NCBI GenBank assembly: GCA_904394195.1
Contig: CAJFNH010000004.1
Span: forward strand, 1-25,566
Origin: Candidatus Gallimonas caecicola
GTDB lineage: Bacteria; Bacillota; Clostridia; Christensenellales; Borkfalkiaceae
Length of the DNA stretch: 25,566 nucleotides
Direction of reading: 5' to 3'
Each line of letters opens with the position of its first letter. The first letter of the stretch is position 1. Positions 17,049-24,947 of the stretch are shown here, in pieces. The position numbers and the translations under genes were made by a program. The notes below the pieces were generated by a model. The model saw only the letters and a list, made by a program, of their open reading frames with translations. It searched no databases and was not told where the DNA came from.

Positions 17049-17250
17049 TGCAGAGCAAAAACTTATTGTTCTTATATGCGGGCGAAAACATTCTTTGTCT
17101 TTTCCTCCTGCAGGGCGAAGATATTTCATTGCCGGGATTTTGCAGGGCAGGATAATTTATCGCCAAATTTTTGTAAGGCAAAGTTTTTCATTGCTCTTGT
17201 ATGGCAAAGATGCTTTTTGTTTGCAAGGCAGAGTTTTTCATTGTCATTCC
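17049..17250. repeat. Degenerate tandem array of about 30-bp units
   Basis: Seven imperfect units begin near 17049, 17077, 17109, 17141, 17172, 17200 and 17222, so the period is 22-32 bp. The consensus is TGCARGGCRAAG followed by a T-rich stretch and CATTG. The block AGTTTTTCATTG occurs exactly at 17181 and 17231-minus-ten (two units), and GATATTTCATTG is a variant in the third. An internal dyad, GGC-N-GATAATTTATC-GCC, marks the fourth unit. Open frames through the array show repeated C-R-A-K patterns, which follow from the DNA repeat and do not look like a protein. Unit length and spacing are too irregular for CRISPR. The rest of 16910-17334 holds only the hairpins listed separately. Confidence 0.55.
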
Positions 17251-17305
17251 CTTCTGCGGGAAGGGAAACCTCCTTCACAGTCCCCCCTTCCCGAGGGAAG
17301 GGGGG
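17237..17305 (+). promoter_or_regulatory. Two strong hairpins in the GH78 leader
   Basis: TTCCCTTC (17237-17244) pairs with GAAGGGAA (17250-17257) over a 5-nt loop. CCCCCCTTCCC (17282-17292) pairs perfectly with GGGAAGGGGGG (17295-17305). Neither is followed by a T-run, so these are not simple terminators. The second ends 18 bp before the GGTGAG ribosome-binding site of the GH78 gene and could affect its translation or be part of a dispersed palindromic repeat. Confidence 0.5.
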
Positions 17306-17334
17306 AAACAGGGGGGATGGCATGGTGAGAAAAT

Positions 17335-19746
17335 ATGGTATTATCCGATTGCGCCTTTATCGGCGTTCGCGAAAAAGTTGATACGTTCGTGCTTTCCAGG
17401 CGCTTTCATGCGCACAAGGGGGAGCACGCCGTCCTGCGCGCCACCGCGCTGGGGCTGTATTTTGCCGAACTCAACGGGCAGCGCGTGGGGGATAGCTACC
17501 TCACGCCCGGCTGGACCTCTTACAACAAGATGCTGCAGGTGCAGGAGTACGACGTCACGCCGCTTCTGCGCGAGGGGGAAAACGAACTTTCCCTCACCGT
17601 GAACACGGGCTGGTACTGCGGGCGACTGACGTTCGAAAGCAAGACCTGCTTCTACGGCGAACGCAGCGCCGTCTGCGCCGAACTCATCGTGGGCGGCGAG
17701 CGCATCGCAACGGACGAGAGCTGGCAGGCGCGCGAGAGCTTTATCCGCGCTTCGGGCATCTATGACGGCGAAACGCAGGACTTTACGGCGCCCTGTGCGC
17801 CCCTGACGCCCTGCGCCGTGCCCTTCGATGCCTCTGTGCTCGTTCCGCAGATATGCGAGAGCGTGCGCACCGTGCAGGAACTTCCCGTGCAGCGCGTCAT
17901 CCGCACGCCAAAAGGCGAACTCGTGTACGACTTCGGGCAGAACATCGCGGGCGTGGTACGGCTCGTCACTCCGCCCGGGTTTTCCGGAACGCTCACGCTG
18001 CGTTTTGCGGAAATTCTGGTGGACGGCAACTTCTATACGGACAATCTGCGCTCCGCTCTGGCGACGGACGTCTTTACCCTTTCGGGGGCGCGCACGCTCT
18101 CGCCCGAGTTCACCTTCCACGGCTTCCGCTACATGAAGCTGGAGGGCGCCGAGCTGCCCGCCGCAAGCGTGACGGCGCTTGTGCGCCACACCGATATGGC
18201 GCGCACGGGGCATATCAGAACGGACAACGCGCGCTTTCAGCGGCTGTATGAAAATGTCGTCTGGGGGCAGCGCGGGAATTTTGTGGATATCCCCACCGAC
18301 TGTCCGCAGCGCGATGAGCGGCTGGGCTGGACGGGGGACATCAACGTATTCTGCCGTACGGCGGCTTACAACTTCGATGTGCGCGGCATTCTCAAAAAGT
18401 GGCTCGCCGACCTGCGCAACGATCAGGCGGCGGACGGCAGGGTCCCGCACGTCGTGCCCCATTGCCTGAACAATGGCAACCTGGCGACGGACGCCCTGTG
18501 GGCGGACGCGGTCACGATGGTGCCGTGGACGCTGTATGAAATGTACGGCGATATCTCCTTCCTTTCAGACAATTACGCCGCCATGTGCGCCTTTCTTGCC
18601 GCCCGCGAACGGACGACGGAAGGGGGGCTCGTCGCGCGCGGACACGAGTACGGCGACTGGCTCGCCATGGACCAGGAAAAGCTCATGGGCGATACGCCCC
18701 TCGGCAGAACGGAAAGCTATTTTATCACCAATGTGTTTTTCAGCGAGTCGCTGCGCATTGCCGCGCGCACGGCGCGCCTTTTGGGTAAATGCGAGGACGC
18801 CGCGCGCTTTTCCTCTCGCCGCGCCAGTCTTCTGCGCGCGATGCGCGCCGAGTATTTCACGCCGCACGGCAGGCTCGCCGTGGATACCGTCACGGCGCAG
18901 GTACTGGCGCTGCACTTTCATATCGTGCGCGGCCGCGACCGCGCGCGGCTTGCGGCGCAGCTCAATGAAAATGTGAAAAGGCGCTGCTACCGCATGACGA
19001 CGGGCTTTGCGGGTGCGCCCTATGTGCTGTTTGCGCTCGCCGATAACGGCTACTTTGAGACAGCCCGCCGCATGCTGTTCAACAGCGGCTATCCGGGCTG
19101 GCTGTACGAGGTGGACATGGGCGCCACCACCGTGTGGGAGCGCTGGAATTCGCTCATGCCCGACGGCACACCCAATCCCAACGGCATGAACAGCTACAAT
19201 CACTACGCCTACGGCTCGGTGATGGGGTTCGTTTGGCGCCGTATCGCTGGCATTGAGCCGAGGGGTGCGGGGTTTGCCGGAGTGGCGCTCTCGCCCCGCC
19301 CCTGCAGGGGACTGCCCGAATTTTACGCGGAGTATGACAGCGTGCGCGGCAAGATCGTCTCTTCCTATCGTCAGCGCGGCGCCTCCGTCGTCTATCATCT
19401 GGAAGTCCCTGCACACGTCGGGGCGGTCATCACCCTTCCGGGTGAGGCGCCCCTTCGCGTGCGCGGCGGGACATATGAATTTGAGCGCCCGTGCGAGGAT
19501 CTGCACGAAGCGCCCTTCACTCCGGAGAACACCGTGCGCGACGTGTTCGACAATCCCAAGGCATTGCGCGCGTTCAACGAGGCGTTCGGCGGATTTTTCT
19601 ACGAGAAGGAGATCGGGTGGATGTGCCGCGGCGAGCCAAAGACGCTGCAGTTCATGGCGCAGTTCCGCGACGGCGAGAAAAAGATGAAACTTGCCGACTT
19701 TCCGCGCATGCTCGCGCGTGCAAACGAGATCTTTTTGAAGGAATAG
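17335..19746 (+). CDS. GH78 alpha-L-rhamnosidase (intracellular)
   Basis: An 803-residue enzyme that releases terminal alpha-L-rhamnose from oligosaccharides. Domain order fits GH78: an N-terminal beta domain (about 10-110, with L-N-G-x-R-V-G and P-G-W-T-x-Y), the central beta domain with V-Y-D-F-G-Q-N-I-A-G, the (alpha/alpha)6 barrel, and a C-terminal beta domain. The active-site motif D-C-P-Q-R-D-E-R-L-G-W-T-G-D spans 322-335, with Glu328 as general acid; Glu602 in V-W-E-R-W is the likely base. No signal peptide is present, so it acts on imported fragments. The start follows GGTGAG (17324-17329). After the usual C-terminal domain comes an extra helical tail of about 83 residues (721-803). 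It opens the intracellular half of the locus, 425 bp after the surface operon. Confidence 0.93.
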   Translation: MVLSDCAFIGVREKVDTFVLSRRFHAHKGEHAVLRATALGLYFAELNGQRVGDSYLTPGWTSYNKMLQVQEYDVTPLLREGENELSLTVNTGWYCGRLTFESKTCFYGERSAVCAELIVGGERIATDESWQARESFIRASGIYDGETQDFTAPCAPLTPCAVPFDASVLVPQICESVRTVQELPVQRVIRTPKGELVYDFGQNIAGVVRLVTPPGFSGTLTLRFAEILVDGNFYTDNLRSALATDVFTLSGARTLSPEFTFHGFRYMKLEGAELPAASVTALVRHTDMARTGHIRTDNARFQRLYENVVWGQRGNFVDIPTDCPQRDERLGWTGDINVFCRTAAYNFDVRGILKKWLADLRNDQAADGRVPHVVPHCLNNGNLATDALWADAVTMVPWTLYEMYGDISFLSDNYAAMCAFLAARERTTEGGLVARGHEYGDWLAMDQEKLMGDTPLGRTESYFITNVFFSESLRIAARTARLLGKCEDAARFSSRRASLLRAMRAEYFTPHGRLAVDTVTAQVLALHFHIVRGRDRARLAAQLNENVKRRCYRMTTGFAGAPYVLFALADNGYFETARRMLFNSGYPGWLYEVDMGATTVWERWNSLMPDGTPNPNGMNSYNHYAYGSVMGFVWRRIAGIEPRGAGFAGVALSPRPCRGLPEFYAEYDSVRGKIVSSYRQRGASVVYHLEVPAHVGAVITLPGEAPLRVRGGTYEFERPCEDLHEAPFTPENTVRDVFDNPKALRAFNEAFGGFFYEKEIGWMCRGEPKTLQFMAQFRDGEKKMKLADFPRMLARANEIFLKE

Positions 19747-19749
19747 AGA

Positions 19750-19793
19750 GGAGCGGATGTGCGCTCCGCAGCAAATGACAGACAAATGACCGA
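19750..19793. repeat. Small dyad and tandem 11-mer between GH78 and the ADP-ribosylglycohydrolase gene
   Basis: GGAGCG (19750-19755) and CGCTCC (19762-19767) form a perfect 6-bp inverted repeat. Next to it CAAATGACAGA (19772-19782) is repeated in tandem as CAAATGACCGA (19783-19793). No T-run follows, so the two genes are probably still co-transcribed. Confidence 0.4.
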
Positions 19794-19808
19794 CCAAAAG
19801 GGGAGAAC

Positions 19809-21368
19809 ATGAAACTCGATTTTAACACTTACCGCAGCAAAGTCAGGGGCTGTTATCTGGGCAAGACCATCGGCGGAACGCTGGGCGCGCCGTTTGAGTG
19901 CTACCGCGGCGTATATGACGTCGACGGCTTCATGCAGGACATCTCCGAGCCCGTGCCCAACGACGACGTGGACCTGCAGCTCGTCTGGCTGGCTGCGGCG
20001 GAACGTGAGGGAAAGAATATCGATTCGCATGTGCTGGCAGAGTACTGGACCACCTATGTCAGCGCGGCGTTTTCGGAGTACGGCACGGGGAAAAACAACT
20101 TCCGCATGGGCATCCTGCCGCCGCTCTCCGGCCACATGCGCAATGAAAACCGCAACAGCAACGGCGCATGGATCCGCACGGAGATCTGGGCGTGCCTGTG
20201 CGCGGGCAATCCCGCACTCGCAGCGACTTACGCCTACTACGACGCCTGCGTGGACCACAGCGGCGAGGGCGTGTACGCCGCCGTATTCATGGCGGCGGTG
20301 CAGGCGGCGGCATTCTTTGAAAGCGACGTGCATAAACTCATTGCGATAGGGCTTTCATACATACCTGCCGCGTGCGGCGTGCGCTCCGCCGTGGAACTGG
20401 TGCTCTCCTGCCGCAGGAAGGGGGACACCTGGAAGCAGGCGCGCAAAAAGCTGCTCTGCACGCTGCCCTCCAGCTTCGGCGAGATGATGGGCGAGTGGCA
20501 GGGCACGGCGCAGGTGCCCGCCTCAAAAAAATGCCCCGTTCAGACAAAGGATCCCGATATCCCGAAGGCGGAGTTCGGTTACGACGCGCCCGCCAGCATC
20601 GGCATCATCCTCATCGGCTGGCTGTGGGGGGAGGGCGACTTCGGCAAAAGCATCTGCCTTGCCGTCAATTGCGGCGAGGACACCGACTGCACCGCGGGCA
20701 CGCTGGGCGCAACGCTGGGCATCATCTGCGGCGACGGGAACATCCCTGCCTGCTGGACAAAGGCATGCTCGGAAAAGATCGCCACCTGCACGCTGCGCAC
20801 CGACGAGCTCCTGCATGTGCCCAAGGACGTCACGGAGCTGTGCGAGCGCATCGTCCGCCGCACGCCGGTGTTCCTGCGCGGCGCCTGCACCTTCAGCGAA
20901 GGGGGCGGCTTTGAAGTCGCAGCGGAGCGCAGCCTTGCCTATACGCCAAACGCCTTCCGTCCCTATGAGCAGGAGGACATCATGGTGCTGCTTTCCGAAC
21001 AGCCGGCGACGGTGCGCATGCACTTCCGTCCGCTCACCGTGCGCGTGACGTATGACGCCGCGCTGGCAAAGGTGGAGGAGGGTGTTCCCAAGACGCTCGA
21101 CGTCACGCTGGAGAACAGGCTGTATCTGCCGCAGTATTGCACGCTGCGCCTTCTGGAAGTGCCGGAAGGCTGGCAGGTCAGGGGCGGGACGCAGCGCTGT
21201 GCGGGGCTCGAGCACTGGCACGGCGGGCACAACGAAAACCGCGTGCGCTTTGAGATCGTGCCCGGCGCGCTCACGCAGGCGCGATATACGCTCATCCTTG
21301 AGATCAGTACAAACGGCAGGGGGGAGCGGCACTATGTCCCGCTGACGTTCCTCAACGGAGCGTGCTGA
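19809..21368 (+). CDS. ADP-ribosylglycohydrolase-family protein with C-terminal Ig-like domain
   Basis: A 519-residue cytoplasmic protein, start supported by GGGGAG a few bases upstream. The first 380 residues resemble the DraG/ADP-ribosylglycohydrolase fold: G-C-Y-L-G-K-T-I-G-G-T-L-G-A-P-F-E at 14-30, N-D-D-V-D at 51-55 (replacing the usual T-D-D-T metal motif) and G-E-D-T-D-C-T-A-G from 289, which supplies the second acidic pair (Asp291, Asp293). Residues about 398-519 form a beta-rich Ig-like domain not found in classical DraG. Classical members remove ADP-ribose from proteins; here the altered motif and the place between a rhamnosidase and sugar genes make a glycosidase role on small sugar conjugates plausible, but unproven. 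Confidence 0.78.
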   Translation: MKLDFNTYRSKVRGCYLGKTIGGTLGAPFECYRGVYDVDGFMQDISEPVPNDDVDLQLVWLAAAEREGKNIDSHVLAEYWTTYVSAAFSEYGTGKNNFRMGILPPLSGHMRNENRNSNGAWIRTEIWACLCAGNPALAATYAYYDACVDHSGEGVYAAVFMAAVQAAAFFESDVHKLIAIGLSYIPAACGVRSAVELVLSCRRKGDTWKQARKKLLCTLPSSFGEMMGEWQGTAQVPASKKCPVQTKDPDIPKAEFGYDAPASIGIILIGWLWGEGDFGKSICLAVNCGEDTDCTAGTLGATLGIICGDGNIPACWTKACSEKIATCTLRTDELLHVPKDVTELCERIVRRTPVFLRGACTFSEGGGFEVAAERSLAYTPNAFRPYEQEDIMVLLSEQPATVRMHFRPLTVRVTYDAALAKVEEGVPKTLDVTLENRLYLPQYCTLRLLEVPEGWQVRGGTQRCAGLEHWHGGHNENRVRFEIVPGALTQARYTLILEISTNGRGERHYVPLTFLNGAC

Positions 21369-21393
21369 AAGCCCCCGCAAGGAGGTGTTCGGA

Positions 21394-22050
21394 TTGGATC
21401 TTTTGCAGGAGGCAATGCACCTGTGCGGCATCCTGGTCGCTGCATTGCTCGGCTTTGCGATCGGCTATGAGCGCAAACTGCGCTTCAAGGAGGCGGGCAT
21501 CCGCACGCACACCATCGTCTGTGTGGGCTCCGCGCTCATCATGGTCGTATCCAAATATGGGTTTTACGATTCGGCGGAGGCGGACGCCTCGCGCATCGCG
21601 GCGCAGATCGTCTCCGGCATCGGGTTTCTGGGAGCGGGCATCATCATCTACCGCAAGCACGAGATCCACGGCCTGACCACGGCCGCGGGCGTATGGGCAA
21701 CGTCGGGCGTCGGCATGGCGGCGGGGGCGGGACTGTATATCATCTCGCTGGGGGCTACGGTCATCATTATCGCCGTGCAGTGCCTGTTCCACGCAAAGTG
21801 GAAGATCTTTCGCAGAAAGAAGTACTTTCAGGTAAAAATCTGTTTTGTCAGCAGCGGCGGCGCCTGCGCCACGGTCAAGGAGCTCTTCCGGACGGACCGC
21901 TTCAACCGCCTCGTTATCGAGCGCGAGAACGGCGACACCGTCTACCGCGCCACGCTGCATACGGACCGCGAATTTTCGTCGGCGCAGCTCAATGAGATCA
22001 TGGAGTCCAATCTCTTTATCCGCTCCATCGAGCGCTGCGATGAGACGTAG
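21394..22050 (+). CDS. MgtC/SapB-family membrane protein
   Basis: A 218-residue membrane protein. The start is taken as TTG at 21394 because AAGGAGG (21379-21385) lies eight bases before it; a GTG at 21385 would overlap that site. The N-terminal half has the family pattern G-F-A-I-G-Y-E-R, K-E-A-G-I-R-T-H, then G-I-G-F-L-G-A-G and T-T-A-A-G-V-W-A-T-S, spread over about four membrane helices. The C-terminal 85 residues are a soluble ACT-like domain as in longer MgtC proteins. MgtC regulates growth and phosphate or magnesium balance in some bacteria; the biochemical role of the wider family is unsettled. Its place in a glycan locus is not explained, and only 25 bp separate it from the gene before. 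Confidence 0.88.
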   Translation: MDLLQEAMHLCGILVAALLGFAIGYERKLRFKEAGIRTHTIVCVGSALIMVVSKYGFYDSAEADASRIAAQIVSGIGFLGAGIIIYRKHEIHGLTTAAGVWATSGVGMAAGAGLYIISLGATVIIIAVQCLFHAKWKIFRRKKYFQVKICFVSSGGACATVKELFRTDRFNRLVIERENGDTVYRATLHTDREFSSAQLNEIMESNLFIRSIERCDET

Positions 22051-22067
22051 TAAGGATTTTCGAAGAT

Positions 22068-23186
22068 ATGGTCGATCCGGTCATTTTGCAAAAACTCAAA
22101 GCGATGGGCGTGACGCTCGAATATGCGAAGGGAGGGACTTTTCCGCAGTTCGCGGCGGCGCATATGAACGAGCGGGTGCTGCTGCTTGCAGACAGGAACA
22201 CCCGCAGATATGCCGAAGGGCTTGCGCTCTTCGACGCGCAGCTATGTTTTATCGACGAGGATGAGCCGGTGCCCGACGAGAGGGTATGCGCGCGTGCCGT
22301 CGAAGGCGCCAAAGCGTGCGACTATGTGCTCGCCGTGGGCAGCGGAACGCTCAATGATACGGCGAAACACGCGGCGCTTTCAACGGGAAAACGCAGCGGC
22401 GTGCTTGCAACGGCACCCAGCATGGACGGCTACGCCTCGCCCGTTGCCGCCATCATGAAGGGCGGCTTCAAGGTGTCCGAGGCGGCGCGCGTTCCATCGG
22501 ATATCCTTGTCGACCCCGCCATCCTCGCGCATGCGCCGCAGCAGATGATCGCGGCGGGCGCGGGGGATATTCTGGGCAAGTACACCTGTCTCACGGACTG
22601 GCGGCTCGCGCAGTACCACACGGGCGAGGCGGTCCGTGAGGAGGCATTTTCCGAAATGCTCGCCGCGGTGCAGAAGTTCGCCGCCGCGGTGGACGATATT
22701 GCCCGCAGGGAAAAGAGCGGAGTCGAAAAACTGACGGACGCCCTCATCATTGCGGGACTTGCCATGGCGGAAGCGGGCAATTCCCGCCCCGCGTCGGGCG
22801 CGGAGCACCACATTTCGCACTATCTGGAAATGTGGTTTGTCGCGCAGAAAAAACATGTGCCGCTGCACGGCATCAAGGTGGGACTGGGCACGTTGGTCTC
22901 GGCGTATCTGTATAAGGCGCTGGAGCGGGACGGCGTGACGTTTTATGGGGACGCGCAGACCTATCTTGCGGCAAGGGCGATCCCCTCCGTGCAGGAGCTG
23001 CGCGCCACGCTGCAAAGGCTGGGCGCGCCCGTGAAGTTTTCGGAGCTGGGCATCTCGCGCGAACTCTTCCGCGAGACCATCGCAAATGCGCACACCGTGC
23101 GCCCGCGCTACACCGTCCTTACGCTTCTGGAAGAACTGGGGCTGACCGGACGCTACCTTCCGCAGCTGGAGGAACAGTTCTATTGA
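22068..23186 (+). CDS. araM: NAD(P)-dependent glycerol-1-phosphate dehydrogenase, AraM/EgsA type
   Basis: A 372-residue member of the iron-containing alcohol dehydrogenase superfamily. It interconverts dihydroxyacetone phosphate and sn-glycerol 1-phosphate in the cytoplasm. Signatures: V-G-S-G-T-L-N-D-T-A-K (nucleotide-binding region, about 90-100), T-A-P-S-M-D-G-Y-A-S (about 115-124), G-A-G-D-I-L-G-K-Y-T and the metal-ligand segment G-A-E-H-H-I-S-H. In Bacillus, AraM sits in the arabinose operon, so finding it beside sugar genes has a precedent. The ribosome-binding site is weak (AAGGA, about 11 bp from the ATG). A terminator follows directly. The upstream phosphodiesterase at 5272 also yields glycerol phosphate, which may connect the two. 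Confidence 0.85.
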   Translation: MVDPVILQKLKAMGVTLEYAKGGTFPQFAAAHMNERVLLLADRNTRRYAEGLALFDAQLCFIDEDEPVPDERVCARAVEGAKACDYVLAVGSGTLNDTAKHAALSTGKRSGVLATAPSMDGYASPVAAIMKGGFKVSEAARVPSDILVDPAILAHAPQQMIAAGAGDILGKYTCLTDWRLAQYHTGEAVREEAFSEMLAAVQKFAAAVDDIARREKSGVEKLTDALIIAGLAMAEAGNSRPASGAEHHISHYLEMWFVAQKKHVPLHGIKVGLGTLVSAYLYKALERDGVTFYGDAQTYLAARAIPSVQELRATLQRLGAPVKFSELGISRELFRETIANAHTVRPRYTVLTLLEELGLTGRYLPQLEEQFY

Positions 23187-23213
23187 CGCATGGCGGCAAG
23201 CGCGGCATACAGG

Positions 23214-23243
23214 AAAAACATGTCCTTTGCGGCATGTTTTTTT
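23214..23243 (+). terminator. Rho-independent terminator after the glycerol-1-phosphate dehydrogenase gene
   Basis: AAAAACATG (23214-23222) pairs with CATGTTTTT (23233-23241) over a 10-nt loop, and the T-run continues to 23243. It stands 28 bp after the stop codon and closes the second gene block. Confidence 0.75.
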
Positions 23244-23336
23244 CATAGAAGGGTAAAGCAAGCGCTCATTTTTTGAAAAAAGCTGCGAAAGTTGGGTGAA
23301 AAGGGAGTGTGTCCGTCCCGTCCGGCTGCAGACGAT

Positions 23337-23365
23337 TTGACAAAACGGGGAAAATATGATAAGGT
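23337..23365 (+). promoter_or_regulatory. Promoter of the citrate synthase gene
   Basis: A perfect -35 TTGACA (23337-23342) is followed after 17 bp by TAAGGT (23360-23365), which has TGA in front of it and so forms an extended -10. The weak -10 hexamer is compensated by the TGn. The leader before the ATG at 23411 is about 40 nt. The stretch 23244-23336 shows only a T6-G-A6 dyad at 23269-23281. Confidence 0.6.
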
Positions 23366-23410
23366 AAAAACAGTCATGTGCACGATCGGCATGGCAAAGG
23401 AGGCATTTAT

Positions 23411-24793
23411 ATGGCTGTCAATGAACGGGAAGACGGCTTCCTTACCAAGGACGAATGGATGAAGATCGGCGATCTGACGCGCCAATGCGCGGACGCCTGC
23501 CGCATCGATCCGAAATACTACGAGCAGTACGACGTCAAGAAGGGTCTGCGCGATCTGGACGGGCGCGGCGTGCTTGCGGGGCTGACGGAAATCTCCGAGA
23601 TCCGCTCGATGGACACGGTGGACGGAAAGCGCGTGCCCGTGGAAGGGGAACTCTATTACCGCGGCATCAACGTCAACGAGCTCGTCAAGGGTTTTTTGCA
23701 GGATGAACGCGCCGGGTTTGAAGAGACGACCTATCTGTTGCTGACGGGCAAACTCCCCACCGGGCGCGAACTCAAATCTTTCTGCTCTCTTCTGGGCGAA
23801 TTTTACACGCTGCCCAAAAACTTTGTGCGCGACATCATCATGAAGTCGCCCTCGTCAGATATGATGAACACGCTCATGCGGTGCGTCCTGTCCCTGTTTC
23901 CGTACGATCCCGACCCCAACAACACCTCGCCCGAAAACGTCATGCGCCAGTGTCTGCAGCTCATTGCCGAGGTGCCCATTTTCTCGGTGTATTCCTATGC
24001 GGCGGCGAACTTTTACAACAACAACGATTCGCTCGTCATCCATCGCCCGCGCACCGATCTTTCCATGGCGGAAAATATCCTGTACATGCTGCGTCAGGAC
24101 TGTAAATATACCGACCTCGAGGCGCGCGTTCTGGATATGGCGCTTGTGCTGCATGCCGAACACGGCGGCGGCAACAATTCCACATTTACCACGCACGTTG
24201 TCACTTCTTCGGGCACCGATACATATTCGGCGGTCGCGGCGGCGCTCGCCTCGCTCAAGGGTCCCCGTCACGGCGGCGCGAACATCCGCGTCATGCAGAT
24301 GTTTGACGATATGAAAAAGAAGATCGACACGCGCGACGAAGGACAGGTCGCGGACTATCTTGAGGCGCTCGTGGACGGCAGGGCGTTCGACGGAAAGGGG
24401 CTCATCTACGGCATCGGCCACGCCGTGTACTCCATTTCCGATCCCCGCGCGAAGATCTTCAAGGAGTTTGTCGAGAAGCTCTCCTATGAAAAGGGACTGC
24501 ATGAAGAATATGAACTGTACAGGCGCGTGGAACAGCTTGCACCCGAGATCATCGGCAAAAAGCGCAAAATTTACAAGGGCGTATCTGCAAATGTGGACTT
24601 CTACAGCGGCTTTGCCTATCGCCTTCTGAACATTCCCGTGGAGCTCTACACGCCCATCTTCGCCATCGCGCGCATGGCGGGCTGGAGCGCGCACCGCATG
24701 GAGGAGCTCGTCAACGCGGGCAAGATCATCCGCCCCGCCTATGCGAGCGTCGCCGAGCGCAGAAGCTATGTGCCGCTCAAAGAACGCAAGTGA
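23411..24793 (+). CDS. gltA: Citrate synthase
   Basis: A 460-residue citrate synthase that condenses acetyl-CoA and oxaloacetate to citrate, feeding 2-oxoglutarate and glutamate synthesis. The start follows AAAGGAGG (23396-23403) by seven bases; a reading from 23378 would place this site inside the gene. Catalytic residues are in place: His251 in L-H-A-E-H-G-G-G-N-N, His337 in G-I-G-H-A-V-Y-S, and Asp396 in S-A-N-V-D-F-Y-S-G. The gene is longer than the 370-430 residues of many citrate synthases because of an N-terminal extension of about 50 residues, a form common in Clostridia. It has its own promoter and terminators, so it is monocistronic and unrelated to the glycan locus. Confidence 0.95.
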   Translation: MAVNEREDGFLTKDEWMKIGDLTRQCADACRIDPKYYEQYDVKKGLRDLDGRGVLAGLTEISEIRSMDTVDGKRVPVEGELYYRGINVNELVKGFLQDERAGFEETTYLLLTGKLPTGRELKSFCSLLGEFYTLPKNFVRDIIMKSPSSDMMNTLMRCVLSLFPYDPDPNNTSPENVMRQCLQLIAEVPIFSVYSYAAANFYNNNDSLVIHRPRTDLSMAENILYMLRQDCKYTDLEARVLDMALVLHAEHGGGNNSTFTTHVVTSSGTDTYSAVAAALASLKGPRHGGANIRVMQMFDDMKKKIDTRDEGQVADYLEALVDGRAFDGKGLIYGIGHAVYSISDPRAKIFKEFVEKLSYEKGLHEEYELYRRVEQLAPEIIGKKRKIYKGVSANVDFYSGFAYRLLNIPVELYTPIFAIARMAGWSAHRMEELVNAGKIIRPAYASVAERRSYVPLKERK

Positions 24794-24810
24794 TCTGAAC
24801 GCAGACAAAG

Positions 24811-24843
24811 ATGCCGCCCGGCGCAAAAATGCGTCGGGCGGCA
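24811..24843 (+). terminator. Hairpin after citrate synthase
   Basis: ATGCCGCCCG (24811-24820) and CGGGCGGCAT (24834-24843) are perfect complements, with the inner GCGC/GCGT also nearly pairing around an A-rich loop. It lies 17 bp after the stop. No T-run follows directly, so it may protect the 3' end while the next hairpin terminates. Confidence 0.5.
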
Positions 24844-24850
24844 TATCGGC

Positions 24851-24898
24851 AAAAAAGCAGCTGCGCGGCGGGACACATGTCCCGCCGCGCAGATTTTT
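24851..24898. terminator. Strong bidirectional terminator between convergent genes
   Basis: CTGCGCGGCGGGAC (24861-24874) pairs perfectly with GTCCCGCCGCGCAG (24879-24892) over a 4-nt loop. A T-run follows on the plus strand (24894-24898), and an A-run precedes it (24851-24856), which is a T-run for the minus strand. It can therefore end both the citrate synthase and the toxin transcript. Confidence 0.85.
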
Positions 24899-24914
24899 CA
24901 TTTTTGGCATGAAG

Positions 24915-24943
24915 TGCGCGCGGCGGCATATGCCCCGCGCGCA
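24915..24943. repeat. GC-rich palindromic hairpin at the 3' end of the toxin gene
   Basis: TGCGCGCGG (24915-24923) pairs with CCGCGCGCA (24935-24943); after one bulged C, GGCA/TGCC continues the stem to a TA loop. It ends four bases before the stop codon of the leftward toxin gene and lacks a T-run, so it is probably a 3'-stabilising structure. Confidence 0.45.
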
Positions 24944-24947
24944 GCGT

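Noticed and set aside
17049..17250. CRISPR array
   Set aside because: The units vary in length (22-32 bp) and sequence, with no conserved repeat and unique spacer pattern, and no cas genes are near.
16926..17381. Plus-strand open frame across the 425-bp spacer with repeated C-R-A-K segments
   Set aside because: The repeated peptide pattern is a by-product of the DNA repeat; the frame changes between units, lacks a ribosome-binding site and runs into the GH78 gene in another frame.
23269..23281. T6-G-A6 dyad as a second terminator before citrate synthase
   Set aside because: The stem is purely A-T and has no GC clamp; the hairpin at 23214-23243 is a better terminator.
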